In this document: positions 7,416 through 16,315 of the stretch, in pieces | Layout of the letters: each line of letters opens with the position of its first letter | How positions within the stretch are numbered: position 1 is the stretch's first letter | Source of the DNA: Burkholderiaceae bacterium | Lineage (GTDB): Bacteria > Pseudomonadota > Gammaproteobacteria > Burkholderiales > Burkholderiaceae_C | Length of the DNA stretch: 64,000 bases | Reading direction: 5' to 3' | Assembly: GCA_017992055.1 (NCBI GenBank) | Contig: JAGOPK010000004.1 | Coordinates: 317,138 to 381,137 of the forward strand | Position numbers and translations under genes: made by a program | The notes under the pieces: model-generated | Seen by the model: the letters and a program-made list of their open reading frames with translations, nothing else | Database searches by the model: none | What the model was told of the DNA's origin: nothing

Positions 7416-8432
7416 TCAGCTGCTGCAGCCGGCCTCGACCACCGCCGGCGCGCGCAGCGCCACCGGCTCGGGCACGCGGTAGCCGTAGCGCACGGCGGTC
7501 AGCTCGGCCAGGATGCTGACGGCGATCTCGGGCGGCGTGCGCGCGCCGTTCTTCAGGCCCACCGGGCCATGCAGCCGCGCCAGCTGGGCCTCGGTCAGGC
7601 CGAAGTGCTCGGCCAGCCGCTGCTTGCGCTTGGCCTGGTTGGCGCGCGAGCCGATGGCGCCGATGTAGAAGGCCTCGCTGACCAGGGCTTCCATCAGCGC
7701 CAGGTCGTCCAGCTTGGGGTCGTGGGTCAGCGCGATCACCGCGGTGTGGCCGTCGACCCTGAGCTCGCGCACCGTGTCGTCAGGCATGCCGCGCAGCAGC
7801 GTGGCGCCGGCCACCTCGAAGCCGGTGGCGTATTCCTCGCGCGGATCGCAGACCAGGACCTGGTAGCCCAGGGCCGTGGCCATCTGCGCCAGGTACTGGG
7901 TCATCTGGCCGGCGCCGATCAGCAGCAGGCGCCAGTGCGGGCCGTGGTGCGAGGTCAGCGTGGTCTCGCTCAGCTGCAGTTCGTCGGCCATGGCCTGGTC
8001 CGGCGTGGCCGGCTGCAGTTCGACCACGCCGCTGGCCAGGGTCAGCACACGGCGCAGGCGCTCGCCACGGCCCAGGCGCGCCAGCATCTCGTCCAGCCGG
8101 GTGTGGGGCTGCACCGGCTCCAGCACCAGCTCGATCAGGCCGCCGCAGGGCAGGCCGAAGCGGTGCGCCGCATCGGCATCGATGCCGTAACGCACCACCT
8201 GGGGCCGGCCGCTGGCCAGCACGCCGTCGCGCGCCTTGTCGATCAGGTCGTCCTCGATGCAGCCGCCCGAGACGCTGCCGGCGATCAGGCCGTCGTCGCG
8301 CACGGCCACGGTGGAGCCCGGCGGCCGCGGCGCCGAGCCCCAGGTGCGGGTGATGGTGCCCAGCACCACGCGGTGGCCTGCGGCCTGCCACTGCGCGATC
8401 TGGCGCAGCACATTGAGATCGACGTTGTCCAT
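7416..8432 (-). CDS. xdhC: XdhC/CoxF-family molybdenum cofactor insertion factor
   Basis: A 338-residue XdhC-family protein. Family knowledge: XdhC/CoxF binds molybdenum cofactor, promotes its sulfuration and delivers it to xanthine-dehydrogenase-type hydroxylases. Seen: the XdhC N-terminal domain (ITRTWGSAPRPPGS, GSVSGGCIEDDL, GLPCGGLIEL) and a Rossmann domain (LLLIGAGQMTQYLAQMA, VLVCDPREEYATGF). The ATG at 8432 (MDNVDLNVL) gives the usual N-terminus. An in-frame ATG at 8468 preceded by AGGGA is an alternative adding 12 residues. It is divergent from coxS and separated by a 200-bp control region, which fits a role in maturing that enzyme. Confidence 0.9.
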   Translation of the reverse strand: MDNVDLNVLRQIAQWQAAGHRVVLGTITRTWGSAPRPPGSTVAVRDDGLIAGSVSGGCIEDDLIDKARDGVLASGRPQVVRYGIDADAAHRFGLPCGGLIELVLEPVQPHTRLDEMLARLGRGERLRRVLTLASGVVELQPATPDQAMADELQLSETTLTSHHGPHWRLLLIGAGQMTQYLAQMATALGYQVLVCDPREEYATGFEVAGATLLRGMPDDTVRELRVDGHTAVIALTHDPKLDDLALMEALVSEAFYIGAIGSRANQAKRKQRLAEHFGLTEAQLARLHGPVGLKNGARTPPEIAVSILAELTAVRYGYRVPEPVALRAPAVVEAGCSS

Positions 8433-8479
8433 GGCGGCAAAGTATTCGCTGCGCGGCGGCTCGGCCATGCGCGGCTTAT

Positions 8480-8541
8480 CCCTATGAAGACCACAGCATA
8501 CGGTGTCGCGCACAGCGGCATATGAACAGGGCTTCATAGGG
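8480..8541. promoter_or_regulatory. Paired half-sites in the xdhC-coxS divergent region
   Basis: CCCTATGAAG at 8480-8489 is exactly mirrored by CTTCATAGGG at 8532-8541 with 42 bp between, about half way between the two divergent genes. The wide spacing suggests two regulator half-sites or a looping operator rather than a hairpin. The left copy lies near a possible upstream xdhC start. Confidence 0.45.
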
Positions 8542-8633
8542 GATAGCCGGCCGATGCGCGGCCGCCTGCCCCCGCCTAGCATGCGCCGCGTTGCCCAGAT
8601 CAGGCCCACATCAGACCCACGAGGAGACAGCCC

Positions 8634-9113
8634 ATGGCGACCCCCCTGACCCTGAGCGTGAACGGCAAGACCGTCACGGCCGACGCCGCACCCAGCACCT
8701 TGCTGGTGCAGTTCATCCGCGAGACGCTGCGCCTGACCGGCACGCACGTCGGCTGCGACACCGCGCAATGCGGGGCCTGCACCGTGCATGTCAACGGCCG
8801 TGCGGTGAAGAGCTGCAACATGCTGGCGGTGCAGGCCGCCGGCCAGCAGGTGACCACCATCGAAGGCCTGGCCGCGGCCGACGGCACGCTGCACCCGATG
8901 CAGGCCGCCTTCCGCGCCTGCCATGGCCTGCAGTGCGGCTTCTGCACGCCGGGCATGGTGATGAGCGCGGTCGACCTGGCCACCCACCACGGTTGCCACA
9001 GTGATGCCCAGGTGCGCGAGGCGCTGGAAGGCAACATCTGCCGCTGCACCGGATACCAGAACATCGTCGCCGCGGTGCAGCAGGGTGCTGCCGCGATGCA
9101 GGCCAAGCCCTGA
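8634..9113 (+). CDS. coxS: Molybdenum hydroxylase small subunit, two [2Fe-2S] clusters
   Basis: A 159-residue iron-sulfur subunit of a xanthine-dehydrogenase/CO-dehydrogenase-type enzyme. Both clusters' cysteines are visible: the plant-ferredoxin-like [14 protein letters not shown] plus a following Cys (KSCNML), and the C-terminal domain [10 protein letters not shown] with [12 protein letters not shown]. It passes electrons from the Mo centre to the FAD subunit. An AGGAG-like ribosome site (GAGGAGACAG) precedes the ATG. Order small-large-medium (S-L-M) differs from the M-S-L order of the classical CO dehydrogenase operon. Confidence 0.95.
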   Translation: MATPLTLSVNGKTVTADAAPSTLLVQFIRETLRLTGTHVGCDTAQCGACTVHVNGRAVKSCNMLAVQAAGQQVTTIEGLAAADGTLHPMQAAFRACHGLQCGFCTPGMVMSAVDLATHHGCHSDAQVREALEGNICRCTGYQNIVAAVQQGAAAMQAKP

Positions 9114-9129
9114 ACCAGGAGAGCCCAGC

Positions 9130-11493
9130 ATGAACGCACCCCAAGCCTTCATCGGCCGCAGCGTCGAGCGCCGCGAGGACGCACGCTTTCTCACCGGCCG
9201 CGGCCAATACACCGACGACATCACGCTGCCCGGCCAGACCTATGGCTACTTCCTGCGCAGCCCCTATGCCCATGCCCGCATCAAGAGCCTGAACGTGGCG
9301 CCGGCCGAGGCCGCGCCCGGCGTGCTGGGCGTGTTCACCGGCGAGCACTTCAAGGCCGTCGGCGGCCTGCCCTGCGGCTGGCTGATCAACAGCCTGGACG
9401 GCACGCCGATGAAGGAGCCCAAGCACCCGGTGCTGGCCGACGGCAAGGTGCGCTACGTCGGCGACCGCGTGGCCCTGGTGGTGGCCGAGACGCTGGACCA
9501 GGCCAAGGCCGCGGCCGAGCTGATCGAGGTCGACTACGACGAGCTGCCGCCGGTGGTGGACACCGGCGCCGCCAAGGGCGCCTCGGCCGCCGGCCAGGCG
9601 GTGCACGACGAGGCCGCCGACAATGTCTGCTACCACTGGGGCATCGGCGACCAGGCCGGCACCGACGCGGCCATCGCCGGCGCGGCCCATGTGACCACGC
9701 TGCACTTCCGCAACAACCGCCTGGTGCCCAATGCCATGGAGCCGCGGGCGGCCAATGCCAGCTACGACTTCAATGCCGACAGCTACACGCTGTACGTCAG
9801 CAACCAGAACCCGCACGTCGAGCGCCTGCTGATGTGCGCCTTCGTGCTGGGCATCCCCGAGCACAAGATGCGCGTGGTGGCGCCCGACGTCGGCGGCGGC
9901 TTCGGCAGCAAGATCTACCTCTACGGTGAGGAGACGGCCCTGGTGTTTGCCAGCAAGCAGATCCGCCGCCCGATCAAGTGGACCTGCGAGCGTGGCGAGG
10001 CCTTCTTGTCCGACGCCCATGGCCGCGACCATGTCAGCACCGCCAAGCTGGCACTGGACAAGGACGGCCGCTTCCTGGCCCTGCGCGCCGACACCACGGC
10101 CAACATGGGCGCCTACCTGTCCACCTTTGCCAGCTGCATCCCCACCATCCTGCATGCCACGCTGCTGGCCGGCCAGTACACCACGCCCAAGATCTGGTGC
10201 GAGGTGACCGCGGTGTTCACCAACACCGCGCCGGTGGATGCCTACCGTGGCGCCGGCCGGCCCGAGGCCACCTACCTGCTGGAGCGCATCGTCGAGACCG
10301 CGGCGCACGAGATGGGCATCGACCCGGCGGAGATCCGCCGCCGCAACTTCATCACCGAGTTCCCGTATGCCACGCCGGTGGGCCTGACCTACGACACCGG
10401 CGACTACAACGCCACGCTGAGCCGCGCCATCGAGCTGGCCGACGTGGCCGGCTTCGCGGCACGCCAGGCGGCTTCCGCGGCCAAGGGCCTGAAGCGTGGC
10501 CTGGGCTACAGCGCCTACATCGAGGCCTGCGGCATCGCCCCGTCCAGCGTGGCCGGCGCACTCGGCGCACGCGCCGGCCTGTTCGAGGCCGGCGAGGTGC
10601 GCGTGCACCCCACCGGCAAGGTGACCATCTTCACCGGCGCGCACAGCCATGGCCAGGGCCATGAAACCACCTTCGCCCAGGTGGTGGCCGACAAGCTGGG
10701 CATTGCGATGGACGACATCACCATCGAGCACGGCGACACCGGCAAGATCCTGTTCGGCATGGGCACCTACGGCAGCCGCTCGCTGGCCGTGGGTGGCACG
10801 GCCATCGTCAAGGCGGTCGACAAGATCATCGCCAAGGGCAAGAAGATCGCCGCCCACCTGCTGGAGGCGGCCGATTCGGACGTGGTCTACGAAGGCGGGC
10901 AGTTCAAGGTGGCCGGCACCGACAAGGCCGTGCCCTTTGCCAGCGTGGCGCTGACCGCCTATGTGCCGCACAACTTCCCGCACGACAAGCTGGAGCCGGG
11001 GCTGAACGAAAACGCCTTCTACGACCCCAGCAACTTCACCTACCCGGCCGGCACCTACATCTGCGAGATCGAGATCGATCCGGCCACCGGCGCCACGCGC
11101 ATCGACCGCTTCACCGCGGTGGACGACTTCGGCAACGTCATCAACCCGATGATCGTCGAAGGCCAGGTGCATGGCGGCCTGGCCCAGGGCATCGGCCAGG
11201 CCCTGCTGGAGCATGGTGTGTACGACAACGAGACCGGCCAGCTGCTCACCGGCAGCTACATGGACTATGCGATGCCACGCGCCGACGACCTGTGCCACTT
11301 CACGGTCGAGACGGCCAAGGGCACGCCCTGCACGCACAACCCGCTGGGCGTCAAGGGCTGTGGCGAGGCCGGTGCCATCGGCTCGCCGCCGGCCGTCATC
11401 AATGCCATCTGCCATGCGCTGGGCGTGAAGGACGTGCCCATGCCGGCCACGCCGTTCACCGTCTGGAAAGCCGCCAACGGCGTTGCCGCCTAA
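9130..11493 (+). CDS. coxL: Molybdenum hydroxylase large subunit, form II CoxL-like
   Basis: A 787-residue molybdopterin-binding catalytic subunit. Seen: the N-terminal aldehyde oxidase a/b hammerhead ([25 protein letters not shown]), [10 protein letters not shown], the active-site loop AYRGAGR at residues 371-377, and [13 protein letters not shown] near the C-terminus with the probable catalytic Glu. Family knowledge: true CO dehydrogenases (form I) carry AYXCSFR with an active-site Cys. AYRGAGR marks form II, whose natural substrate is generally uncertain. Calling this a CO dehydrogenase would therefore be unsafe. The ATG at 9130 follows AGGAG. Confidence 0.95.
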   Translation: MNAPQAFIGRSVERREDARFLTGRGQYTDDITLPGQTYGYFLRSPYAHARIKSLNVAPAEAAPGVLGVFTGEHFKAVGGLPCGWLINSLDGTPMKEPKHPVLADGKVRYVGDRVALVVAETLDQAKAAAELIEVDYDELPPVVDTGAAKGASAAGQAVHDEAADNVCYHWGIGDQAGTDAAIAGAAHVTTLHFRNNRLVPNAMEPRAANASYDFNADSYTLYVSNQNPHVERLLMCAFVLGIPEHKMRVVAPDVGGGFGSKIYLYGEETALVFASKQIRRPIKWTCERGEAFLSDAHGRDHVSTAKLALDKDGRFLALRADTTANMGAYLSTFASCIPTILHATLLAGQYTTPKIWCEVTAVFTNTAPVDAYRGAGRPEATYLLERIVETAAHEMGIDPAEIRRRNFITEFPYATPVGLTYDTGDYNATLSRAIELADVAGFAARQAASAAKGLKRGLGYSAYIEACGIAPSSVAGALGARAGLFEAGEVRVHPTGKVTIFTGAHSHGQGHETTFAQVVADKLGIAMDDITIEHGDTGKILFGMGTYGSRSLAVGGTAIVKAVDKIIAKGKKIAAHLLEAADSDVVYEGGQFKVAGTDKAVPFASVALTAYVPHNFPHDKLEPGLNENAFYDPSNFTYPAGTYICEIEIDPATGATRIDRFTAVDDFGNVINPMIVEGQVHGGLAQGIGQALLEHGVYDNETGQLLTGSYMDYAMPRADDLCHFTVETAKGTPCTHNPLGVKGCGEAGAIGSPPAVINAICHALGVKDVPMPATPFTVWKAANGVAA

Positions 11494-11509
11494 CGCACCG
11501 GGAGCCCCC

Positions 11510-12295
11510 ATGCAAGCCTTTGCCTACCAAACCCCGGCCAGCGTGGCCGATGCGGCGCGTGCCGCCACGGCCTCGGGCGCCAAGATCGTCGCCGGCGGCC
11601 AGAGCCTGCTGGCCTCGATGAAGCTGGGCCTGGCCGCGCCCGAAGCCCTGGTCGACCTGGGCGCGATTGCCGATCTCAAGGGCATCAGCGTGGCCAACGG
11701 CGTGGTCAAGATCGGCGCCATGACCCCCCATGCCGCGGTCGCCGCCAGCGCCGAGGTGCAGCAAGCCATTCCGGCCCTGGCCGACCTGGCCGGCAGGATC
11801 GGCGACCGCCAGGTGCGCAACCGCGGCACCCTCGGCGGCAGCCTGGCCAACAGCGACCCCGCGGCCTGCTACCCGGCGGCCGTGCTGGGCCTGGGCGCCA
11901 CGGTGCACACCGACCGCCGCGACATCGCCGCCGATGACTTCTTCAAGGGTCTGTACGAAACCGCGCTGGCCGAGGGCGAGCTGATCACCGCGGTGAGCTT
12001 TCCGATCCCGGCCAAGGCCGGCTGGCAGAAGTTCAAGCAACCGGCCTCGCGCTTTTCCATCGTCGGCGTGTTCGTCAGCCAGGGGCCCAAGGGCACGCGG
12101 GTGGCGGTCACCGGCGCCGGCGCCTGCGTGTTCCGCGCCAGCGCGCTGGAATCGCGCCTGGCCGGCAATTGGTCGGCCGCGGCCCTGACCGGCGCCAGCG
12201 TGCCGGCCGATGACCTGAACAGCGACCTGCATGGCTCGGCCGAGTACCGTGCCGCGCTGATCCCGGTGCTGGCGGCACGGGCGGTGGGCGGCTGA
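11510..12295 (+). CDS. coxM: Molybdenum hydroxylase FAD-binding medium subunit
   Basis: A 261-residue FAD subunit of the same enzyme. The two FAD-binding motifs are intact: AGGQSLLASMKLGLA at about residues 31-45 and TLGGSLANSDPAA at about 109-121, followed by the CO-dehydrogenase flavoprotein C-terminal domain. It takes electrons from the small subunit and passes them to the respiratory chain. The start at 11510 has GGGAG upstream. The slightly upstream in-frame ATG at 11483 would overlap coxL and lacks such a site. A strong intrinsic terminator follows the stop codon. Confidence 0.93.
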   Translation: MQAFAYQTPASVADAARAATASGAKIVAGGQSLLASMKLGLAAPEALVDLGAIADLKGISVANGVVKIGAMTPHAAVAASAEVQQAIPALADLAGRIGDRQVRNRGTLGGSLANSDPAACYPAAVLGLGATVHTDRRDIAADDFFKGLYETALAEGELITAVSFPIPAKAGWQKFKQPASRFSIVGVFVSQGPKGTRVAVTGAGACVFRASALESRLAGNWSAAALTGASVPADDLNSDLHGSAEYRAALIPVLAARAVGG

Positions 12296-12323
12296 CGCTG
12301 CCCGCAGCGTCCCAGCCCTGGAG

Positions 12324-12351
12324 CGCCGCAGCCACTGCGGCGTTTCTTTTT
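12324..12351 (+). terminator. Intrinsic terminator between coxM and coxD
   Basis: A perfect 8-bp stem CGCCGCAG / CTGCGGCG with a CCA loop (12324-12342) is followed at once by TTTCTTTTT (12343-12351). It lies 28 bp after the coxM stop and ends just before the GGAG ribosome site of coxD. It probably limits read-through from the structural genes into the accessory genes. Confidence 0.85.
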
Positions 12352-12360
12352 GGAGCATGC

Positions 12361-13278
12361 ATGACGGATTTGCCGACCAGCATCGACGACACCCAGGCCC
12401 GGCTGAGCGCGCGGGACTACCTGCCCGACCGTGCCCTGGCCACGGTGCTGTTCCTGGCGCTGCGCCTGCAGCGCCCGCTGCTGCTGGAAGGCGAGCCCGG
12501 CACCGGCAAGACCGAGGTCGCGCGCACGCTGGCGGCCATGCTCGACCGGCCGCTGATCCGCCTGCAATGCCACGAAGGCCTGGACCTGGGCAGCGCCGCC
12601 TACGAATGGAACTATGCGCGGCAGATGCTGGAGATCCGCCTGGCCGAGCGCGATGGCGCGCTCAGCCGCGAGGCGCTGTCGGCCGAGCTGTTTTCCGAGC
12701 GCTTCCTGATCCGCCGCGCCCTGCTGCAGGCCATCCACCCGTCGAACACCGTCGCGCCGGTGCTGCTGATCGACGAGCTGGACCGCGCCGACGAGCCCTT
12801 CGAGGCCTTCTTGCTGGAGGTGCTGAGCGATTTCCAGATCACCGTGCCCGAGCTGGGCACGGTGCGCGCCACCCAGCCACCCCTCGTCATCGTCACCAGC
12901 AACCGCACGCGCGAGCTGCACGATGCGGTCAAGCGCCGCTGCCTGTACCACTGGCTGGGCTTTCCCGATGCCGCGCGTGAGCTGGCCATCGTGCAGCGGC
13001 GCGCACCCGGCGCCGGCCCCGAGCTGGCGCGGCAGATCGTGGCCTTTGTGCAGAAGCTGCGCCAGATCGAGCTGTACAAGCTGCCCGGCATCGCCGAGAC
13101 CCTGGACTGGACGCGTGCGCTGATGGAGCTGGATGCGCTGGTGCTGGACCCGGAGCTGATCCAGCACACGCTGGGCGTGCTGCTGAAGTACCAGGACGAC
13201 ATCGCCGCGGTGCAGGGCAGCGAGGCGCTGCGCCTGCTCGACGAGGCGCGGCGCATCGCCGCCACCGAGATGCGATGA
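12361..13278 (+). CDS. coxD: MoxR-family AAA+ ATPase, CoxD-like
   Basis: A 305-residue MoxR-type AAA+ ATPase. Seen: Walker A GEPGTGKTEVA at about residues 44-54, Walker B LLIDELDRAD, and sensor-like IVTSNRTREL. Family knowledge: CoxD, with CoxE, matures the active site of CO dehydrogenase in Oligotropha, and MoxR ATPases usually work with a VWA-domain partner. Here the partner follows immediately, overlapping by 4 bp. The ribosome site GGAG sits directly after the terminator T-tract. Confidence 0.92.
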   Translation: MTDLPTSIDDTQARLSARDYLPDRALATVLFLALRLQRPLLLEGEPGTGKTEVARTLAAMLDRPLIRLQCHEGLDLGSAAYEWNYARQMLEIRLAERDGALSREALSAELFSERFLIRRALLQAIHPSNTVAPVLLIDELDRADEPFEAFLLEVLSDFQITVPELGTVRATQPPLVIVTSNRTRELHDAVKRRCLYHWLGFPDAARELAIVQRRAPGAGPELARQIVAFVQKLRQIELYKLPGIAETLDWTRALMELDALVLDPELIQHTLGVLLKYQDDIAAVQGSEALRLLDEARRIAATEMR

Positions 13279-14537
13279 CCGGGCTCGCCCACGACGGTCT
13301 GCAGGCGGGCCGCGGCCACCTGGCCGAGAACGTCATGCACTTCGCCCGCGTGCTGCGCACGGCCGGCCTGCCGCTGGGCAGCGACCGCGTGCTGCTGGCC
13401 CTCGAGGCGCTGCAGGTCGCCGGCCTGGAGCGGCGCGGCGACTTCCATGCCGTGCTGCGCGCCTGCCTGCTGGACCGCATCGAGCATGCCGAGCTGTTCG
13501 ACCAGGCTTTTGCGCTGTTCTGGAAAGACCCCGACCTGCTGGGCCGCATGCGCGCGCTGCTGCTGCCCAAGGTGCAGCTGCAGCCCGGCGCGCTGCCGGC
13601 GCCCAAGCAGAACCGGCGCCTGGGCGAGGCGCTGTTTCCGCATGCGCCGGGCGCCGCGCCGCCCCAGCCCGAGCCGCCGCCGCAAGAGCAGATCGAGATC
13701 GACGCGCGCCTGACCTGGAGCCAGCGCGAGCTGCTGCGCCAGGCCGACTTCGACACCATGACGGCCGACGAATGGCGCGCCGCACGCCGCGCCATCGGCC
13801 GGCTGAAGCCGGTGTTCGAGCAGCTGCCCACGCGCCGCATGCGCCGCGCCAGCCATCCCGGCCAGCCCGACTGGCGGGCCACGCTGCGCCGCGCTGCACG
13901 CCAGGGCGGTGAGCTGGGCCAGCCGAAATGGCAGCAGCGGCGCAGCCAGAGCGCGCCGCTGCTGCTGCTGGCCGACATCTCGGGCTCGATGAGCCGCTAT
14001 TCGCGCATGCTGCTGCACCTGGCCCACACCCTGGCCCAGGCCCAGGGCCTGCAGCGCACGCGGGTGGAAAGCTTTGTCTTCGGCACCCGGCTGACGCGCA
14101 CCACGCGGCTGCTGGCCCGGCGCGACCCCGATGTGGCCGTGGCCGAGGTGGTGCGCGCGGTGCAGGACTGGTCGGGCGGCACGCGCATCACGCAAAGCCT
14201 GGCCAGCTTCAACCGCCGCTGGGCGCGGCGCACGCTGCCGGGCCGCGCCACCGTGCTGCTGATCAGCGACGGCCTGGAGGCCGGCAGCGACGCGCTGCCG
14301 GCGCTGGACCATGAGATGGCCCGGCTGGCACGCAGCTGCCGCCGCCTGCTGTGGCTGAATCCGCTGCTGCGCTGGCCCGGCTTCGAGCCCAGCGCCGCCG
14401 GGCCGCGCACCCTGCTGCCGCATGTGGACCGGATGCTGCCGGCCCACAACCTCGACAGCCTGGAGCAGTTGCTGGCCCTGCTGGCCCAGGCCGGCCCGAC
14501 GCGTCCTGTGCAACCAGCCAGCCGCACCAAGCGCTGA
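13275..14537 (+). CDS. coxE: VWA-domain maturation protein, CoxE-like
   Basis: A 420-residue protein of the CoxE/VWA family. The C-terminal half is a von Willebrand A domain with an intact metal site (ADISGSMSRYSRM near residue 237), a Thr/Gly-rich loop (GGTRITQSL) and LLISDGLEAG. The N-terminal half holds the family's helical region, and a proline-rich linker (PPQPEPPPQEQ) lies in between. It is the expected partner of the preceding MoxR ATPase (ATGA overlap) in inserting or remodelling the Mo centre. Confidence 0.92.
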   Translation: MTGLAHDGLQAGRGHLAENVMHFARVLRTAGLPLGSDRVLLALEALQVAGLERRGDFHAVLRACLLDRIEHAELFDQAFALFWKDPDLLGRMRALLLPKVQLQPGALPAPKQNRRLGEALFPHAPGAAPPQPEPPPQEQIEIDARLTWSQRELLRQADFDTMTADEWRAARRAIGRLKPVFEQLPTRRMRRASHPGQPDWRATLRRAARQGGELGQPKWQQRRSQSAPLLLLADISGSMSRYSRMLLHLAHTLAQAQGLQRTRVESFVFGTRLTRTTRLLARRDPDVAVAEVVRAVQDWSGGTRITQSLASFNRRWARRTLPGRATVLLISDGLEAGSDALPALDHEMARLARSCRRLLWLNPLLRWPGFEPSAAGPRTLLPHVDRMLPAHNLDSLEQLLALLAQAGPTRPVQPASRTKR

Positions 14538-14569
14538 CACGAATCCCTTCTTCAGATCCCAGAGACGCC

Positions 14570-15112
14570 ATGCAACTCTCCGCCCAACAACTGCTGCCCG
14601 TGTCCCAGGCCCAGGCCTGGGAGGCGCTGAACGACACCAGCCTGCTGCTGCAGGCCATTCCCGGCTGCGAAGGCCTGACGCCCACCGGCGACCACCAGTA
14701 CGAGGTGCAGGTGCTGGCCGCCATCGGCCCGGTGAAGGCCAAGTTCAAGGGCAAGCTGCAACTGGAGAACCTGCAGCCACCCACCTCGTACACGCTGCGC
14801 TTCGAAGGCCAGGGCGGCGCCGCCGGCCATGGCAAGGGCACGGCCGACATCCGGCTGGAGGCCCAGGGGCCGCGCCAGACCGTGCTGCACTACAGCGCCC
14901 ATGCCACGGTGGGCGGCAAGATCGCCCAGGTCGGCTCGCGCCTGGTGGACATGGCGGCGCAGAAGATGGCCGGCGACTTCTTCGAGCGCTTCAATGCCGC
15001 TCTGCAGCAGCGTTACGCCGTGAGCGCCGAGCCCGAGGCGGCGGCCGAGGCGTCGCCGCAGGGCCCGATCGCCCGCCTGCTGGCCTGGCTGAAGAAGCTG
15101 TTCGGTGGCTGA
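14570..15112 (+). CDS. coxG: SRPBCC-domain protein, CoxG-like membrane anchor
   Basis: A 180-residue protein of the CoxG (carbon monoxide dehydrogenase subunit G) family with an SRPBCC/START-like fold. Seen: IPGCEGLTPTGDHQYEVQV, GPVKAKFKGKLQLENL, LHYSAHATVGGKIAQVGSRLVDMAAQKMAGDFF. The C-terminal 25 residues (PIARLLAWLKKLFGG) form a basic amphipathic helix suited to membrane attachment. In Oligotropha CoxG helps attach CO dehydrogenase to the cytoplasmic membrane. I chose the ATG at 14570 because it gives the family N-terminus (MQLSAQQLLPV). Confidence 0.9.
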   Translation: MQLSAQQLLPVSQAQAWEALNDTSLLLQAIPGCEGLTPTGDHQYEVQVLAAIGPVKAKFKGKLQLENLQPPTSYTLRFEGQGGAAGHGKGTADIRLEAQGPRQTVLHYSAHATVGGKIAQVGSRLVDMAAQKMAGDFFERFNAALQQRYAVSAEPEAAAEASPQGPIARLLAWLKKLFGG

Positions 15113-15127
15113 AGCCCGCGGTCGCGC

Positions 15128-16315
15128 TCAGCCCGCCCGGCGCGGCGTGTGGAAGCGCCACCAGGGCAGGGCGCGGGTCAGCGACAGCACTTGGCCGGCG
15201 GCCGGCGAGGGCGCATAGCCGGGCAGGGCGGCCAGGGCCTCGCGCCAGGCCGCACCGGCCAGCAGGGCGCGCAGGGCCTGCATCGGCGGCTCGTCCAGGC
15301 CGTCCTTCAGGCACACCAGGTAATAGTCCTCGTCGACCAGCGGCGCAAAGTCCAGGCCGAAGTGATGCGCGGCGGCGGCCACGCCCGGGCCCACATCGGC
15401 CACGCCGCTGGCCACCGCGGCGGCCACCGCCAGATGGCTTTCTTCCGGCGGCCCGTCCCAGCCGCGGATGGCGTCGTCGGCCAGGCCGGCCTGCTGGCGC
15501 AGGTGCTCCATCAGCAGCCGCGTGCCGGCGCCCGGCTGGCGGTTGATGAAGCGCAGGCCTTGCCGGGCCACATCGGCCAGGCTGGCCGGCGCCGGCTTCA
15601 GGCCGCGGCGGAACATCAGGCCCTGGCTGCGCCGCATGCAGCCGATCAGCTTGTGGCGGCCCGGCTGCAGGCGCGGCTTCATCGCCGCGGCAAACTGCAG
15701 CGAGCCCTCGGGCAGGGCCGGCACATGGAAGCCGGCCACGCTGCAGCGGCCATCGGCCAGGGCCTGCAGGGCCTCCACGCTGCCGGCAAAGCGCAGGTCC
15801 AGGTGCAGGCCGCCGCCGGCGGCGGCCAGGCCGCGCAGCGCCGGCAGGGCCAGGTCGTGGCTGGCCAGCACCGTCAGCGCCGGCCGGTCGCCGTCCAGGG
15901 CCTCGGCCAGCACCCGCTCCAGTTCCACGCGCAGCGCCTCGATGTGCGGCGCCATGCGTGCACGGGCGCGGGTCTCGGCCCACAGCAGGCGCTGGGCCAG
16001 CGGCGTCAGCTGCGCCGGCTGGCCCTGCACCCAGTTCAGCAGCGGCGCGCCCAGCAGTTCTTCCCAGCGCTTGAGCGCGCCCCAGACATGGCGGTAGCTG
16101 GCATCCAGGGCCTTGGCCGCGGCCAGGATCGAGCCCTGGCCATGCACCGCCTGCAGCAGCTGGAACAGGCCGTTGCTGATGTCCGGCCCCTGCTGGCCGC
16201 CGGCCTCGATGCTGTACTGCAGGTGCACGCCGCGTGCCGGCAGCAGCGTGCCGGCCCTTGCGCGCTCCCCGCGTTCCCCGCCCTCGGCGCCCCGGGTCTT
16301 CAGCGGGCCGCTCAT
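15128..16315 (-). CDS. ModE/LysR-like HTH regulator with periplasmic-binding-protein-like sensor
   Basis: A 395-residue transcription factor. Residues about 45-115 form a LysR/ModE-type winged HTH (LLQAVHGQGSILAAAKALDASYRHVWGALKRWEELLG). The rest (from about 150) resembles the molybdate/substrate-binding-protein-like sensor domain found in such fusion regulators (LTVLASHDLALPAL, INRQPGAGTRLLMEHL, VASGVADVGPGVAAAA). It overlaps the preceding solute-binding-protein gene by 4 bp. Beside a molybdoenzyme cluster it probably senses molybdate, tungstate or a related small ligand. Targets may be the cox genes or the binding protein. The assignment to ligand is inference. Confidence 0.82.
   Translation of the reverse strand: MSGPLKTRGAEGGERGERARAGTLLPARGVHLQYSIEAGGQQGPDISNGLFQLLQAVHGQGSILAAAKALDASYRHVWGALKRWEELLGAPLLNWVQGQPAQLTPLAQRLLWAETRARARMAPHIEALRVELERVLAEALDGDRPALTVLASHDLALPALRGLAAAGGGLHLDLRFAGSVEALQALADGRCSVAGFHVPALPEGSLQFAAAMKPRLQPGRHKLIGCMRRSQGLMFRRGLKPAPASLADVARQGLRFINRQPGAGTRLLMEHLRQQAGLADDAIRGWDGPPEESHLAVAAAVASGVADVGPGVAAAAHHFGLDFAPLVDEDYYLVCLKDGLDEPPMQALRALLAGAAWREALAALPGYAPSPAAGQVLSLTRALPWWRFHTPRRAG

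Noticed and set aside
8634-15112. Naming the cluster a CO dehydrogenase
   Set aside because: The large subunit has the form II loop AYRGAGR, so only the gene-family names are used, without claiming CO oxidation.
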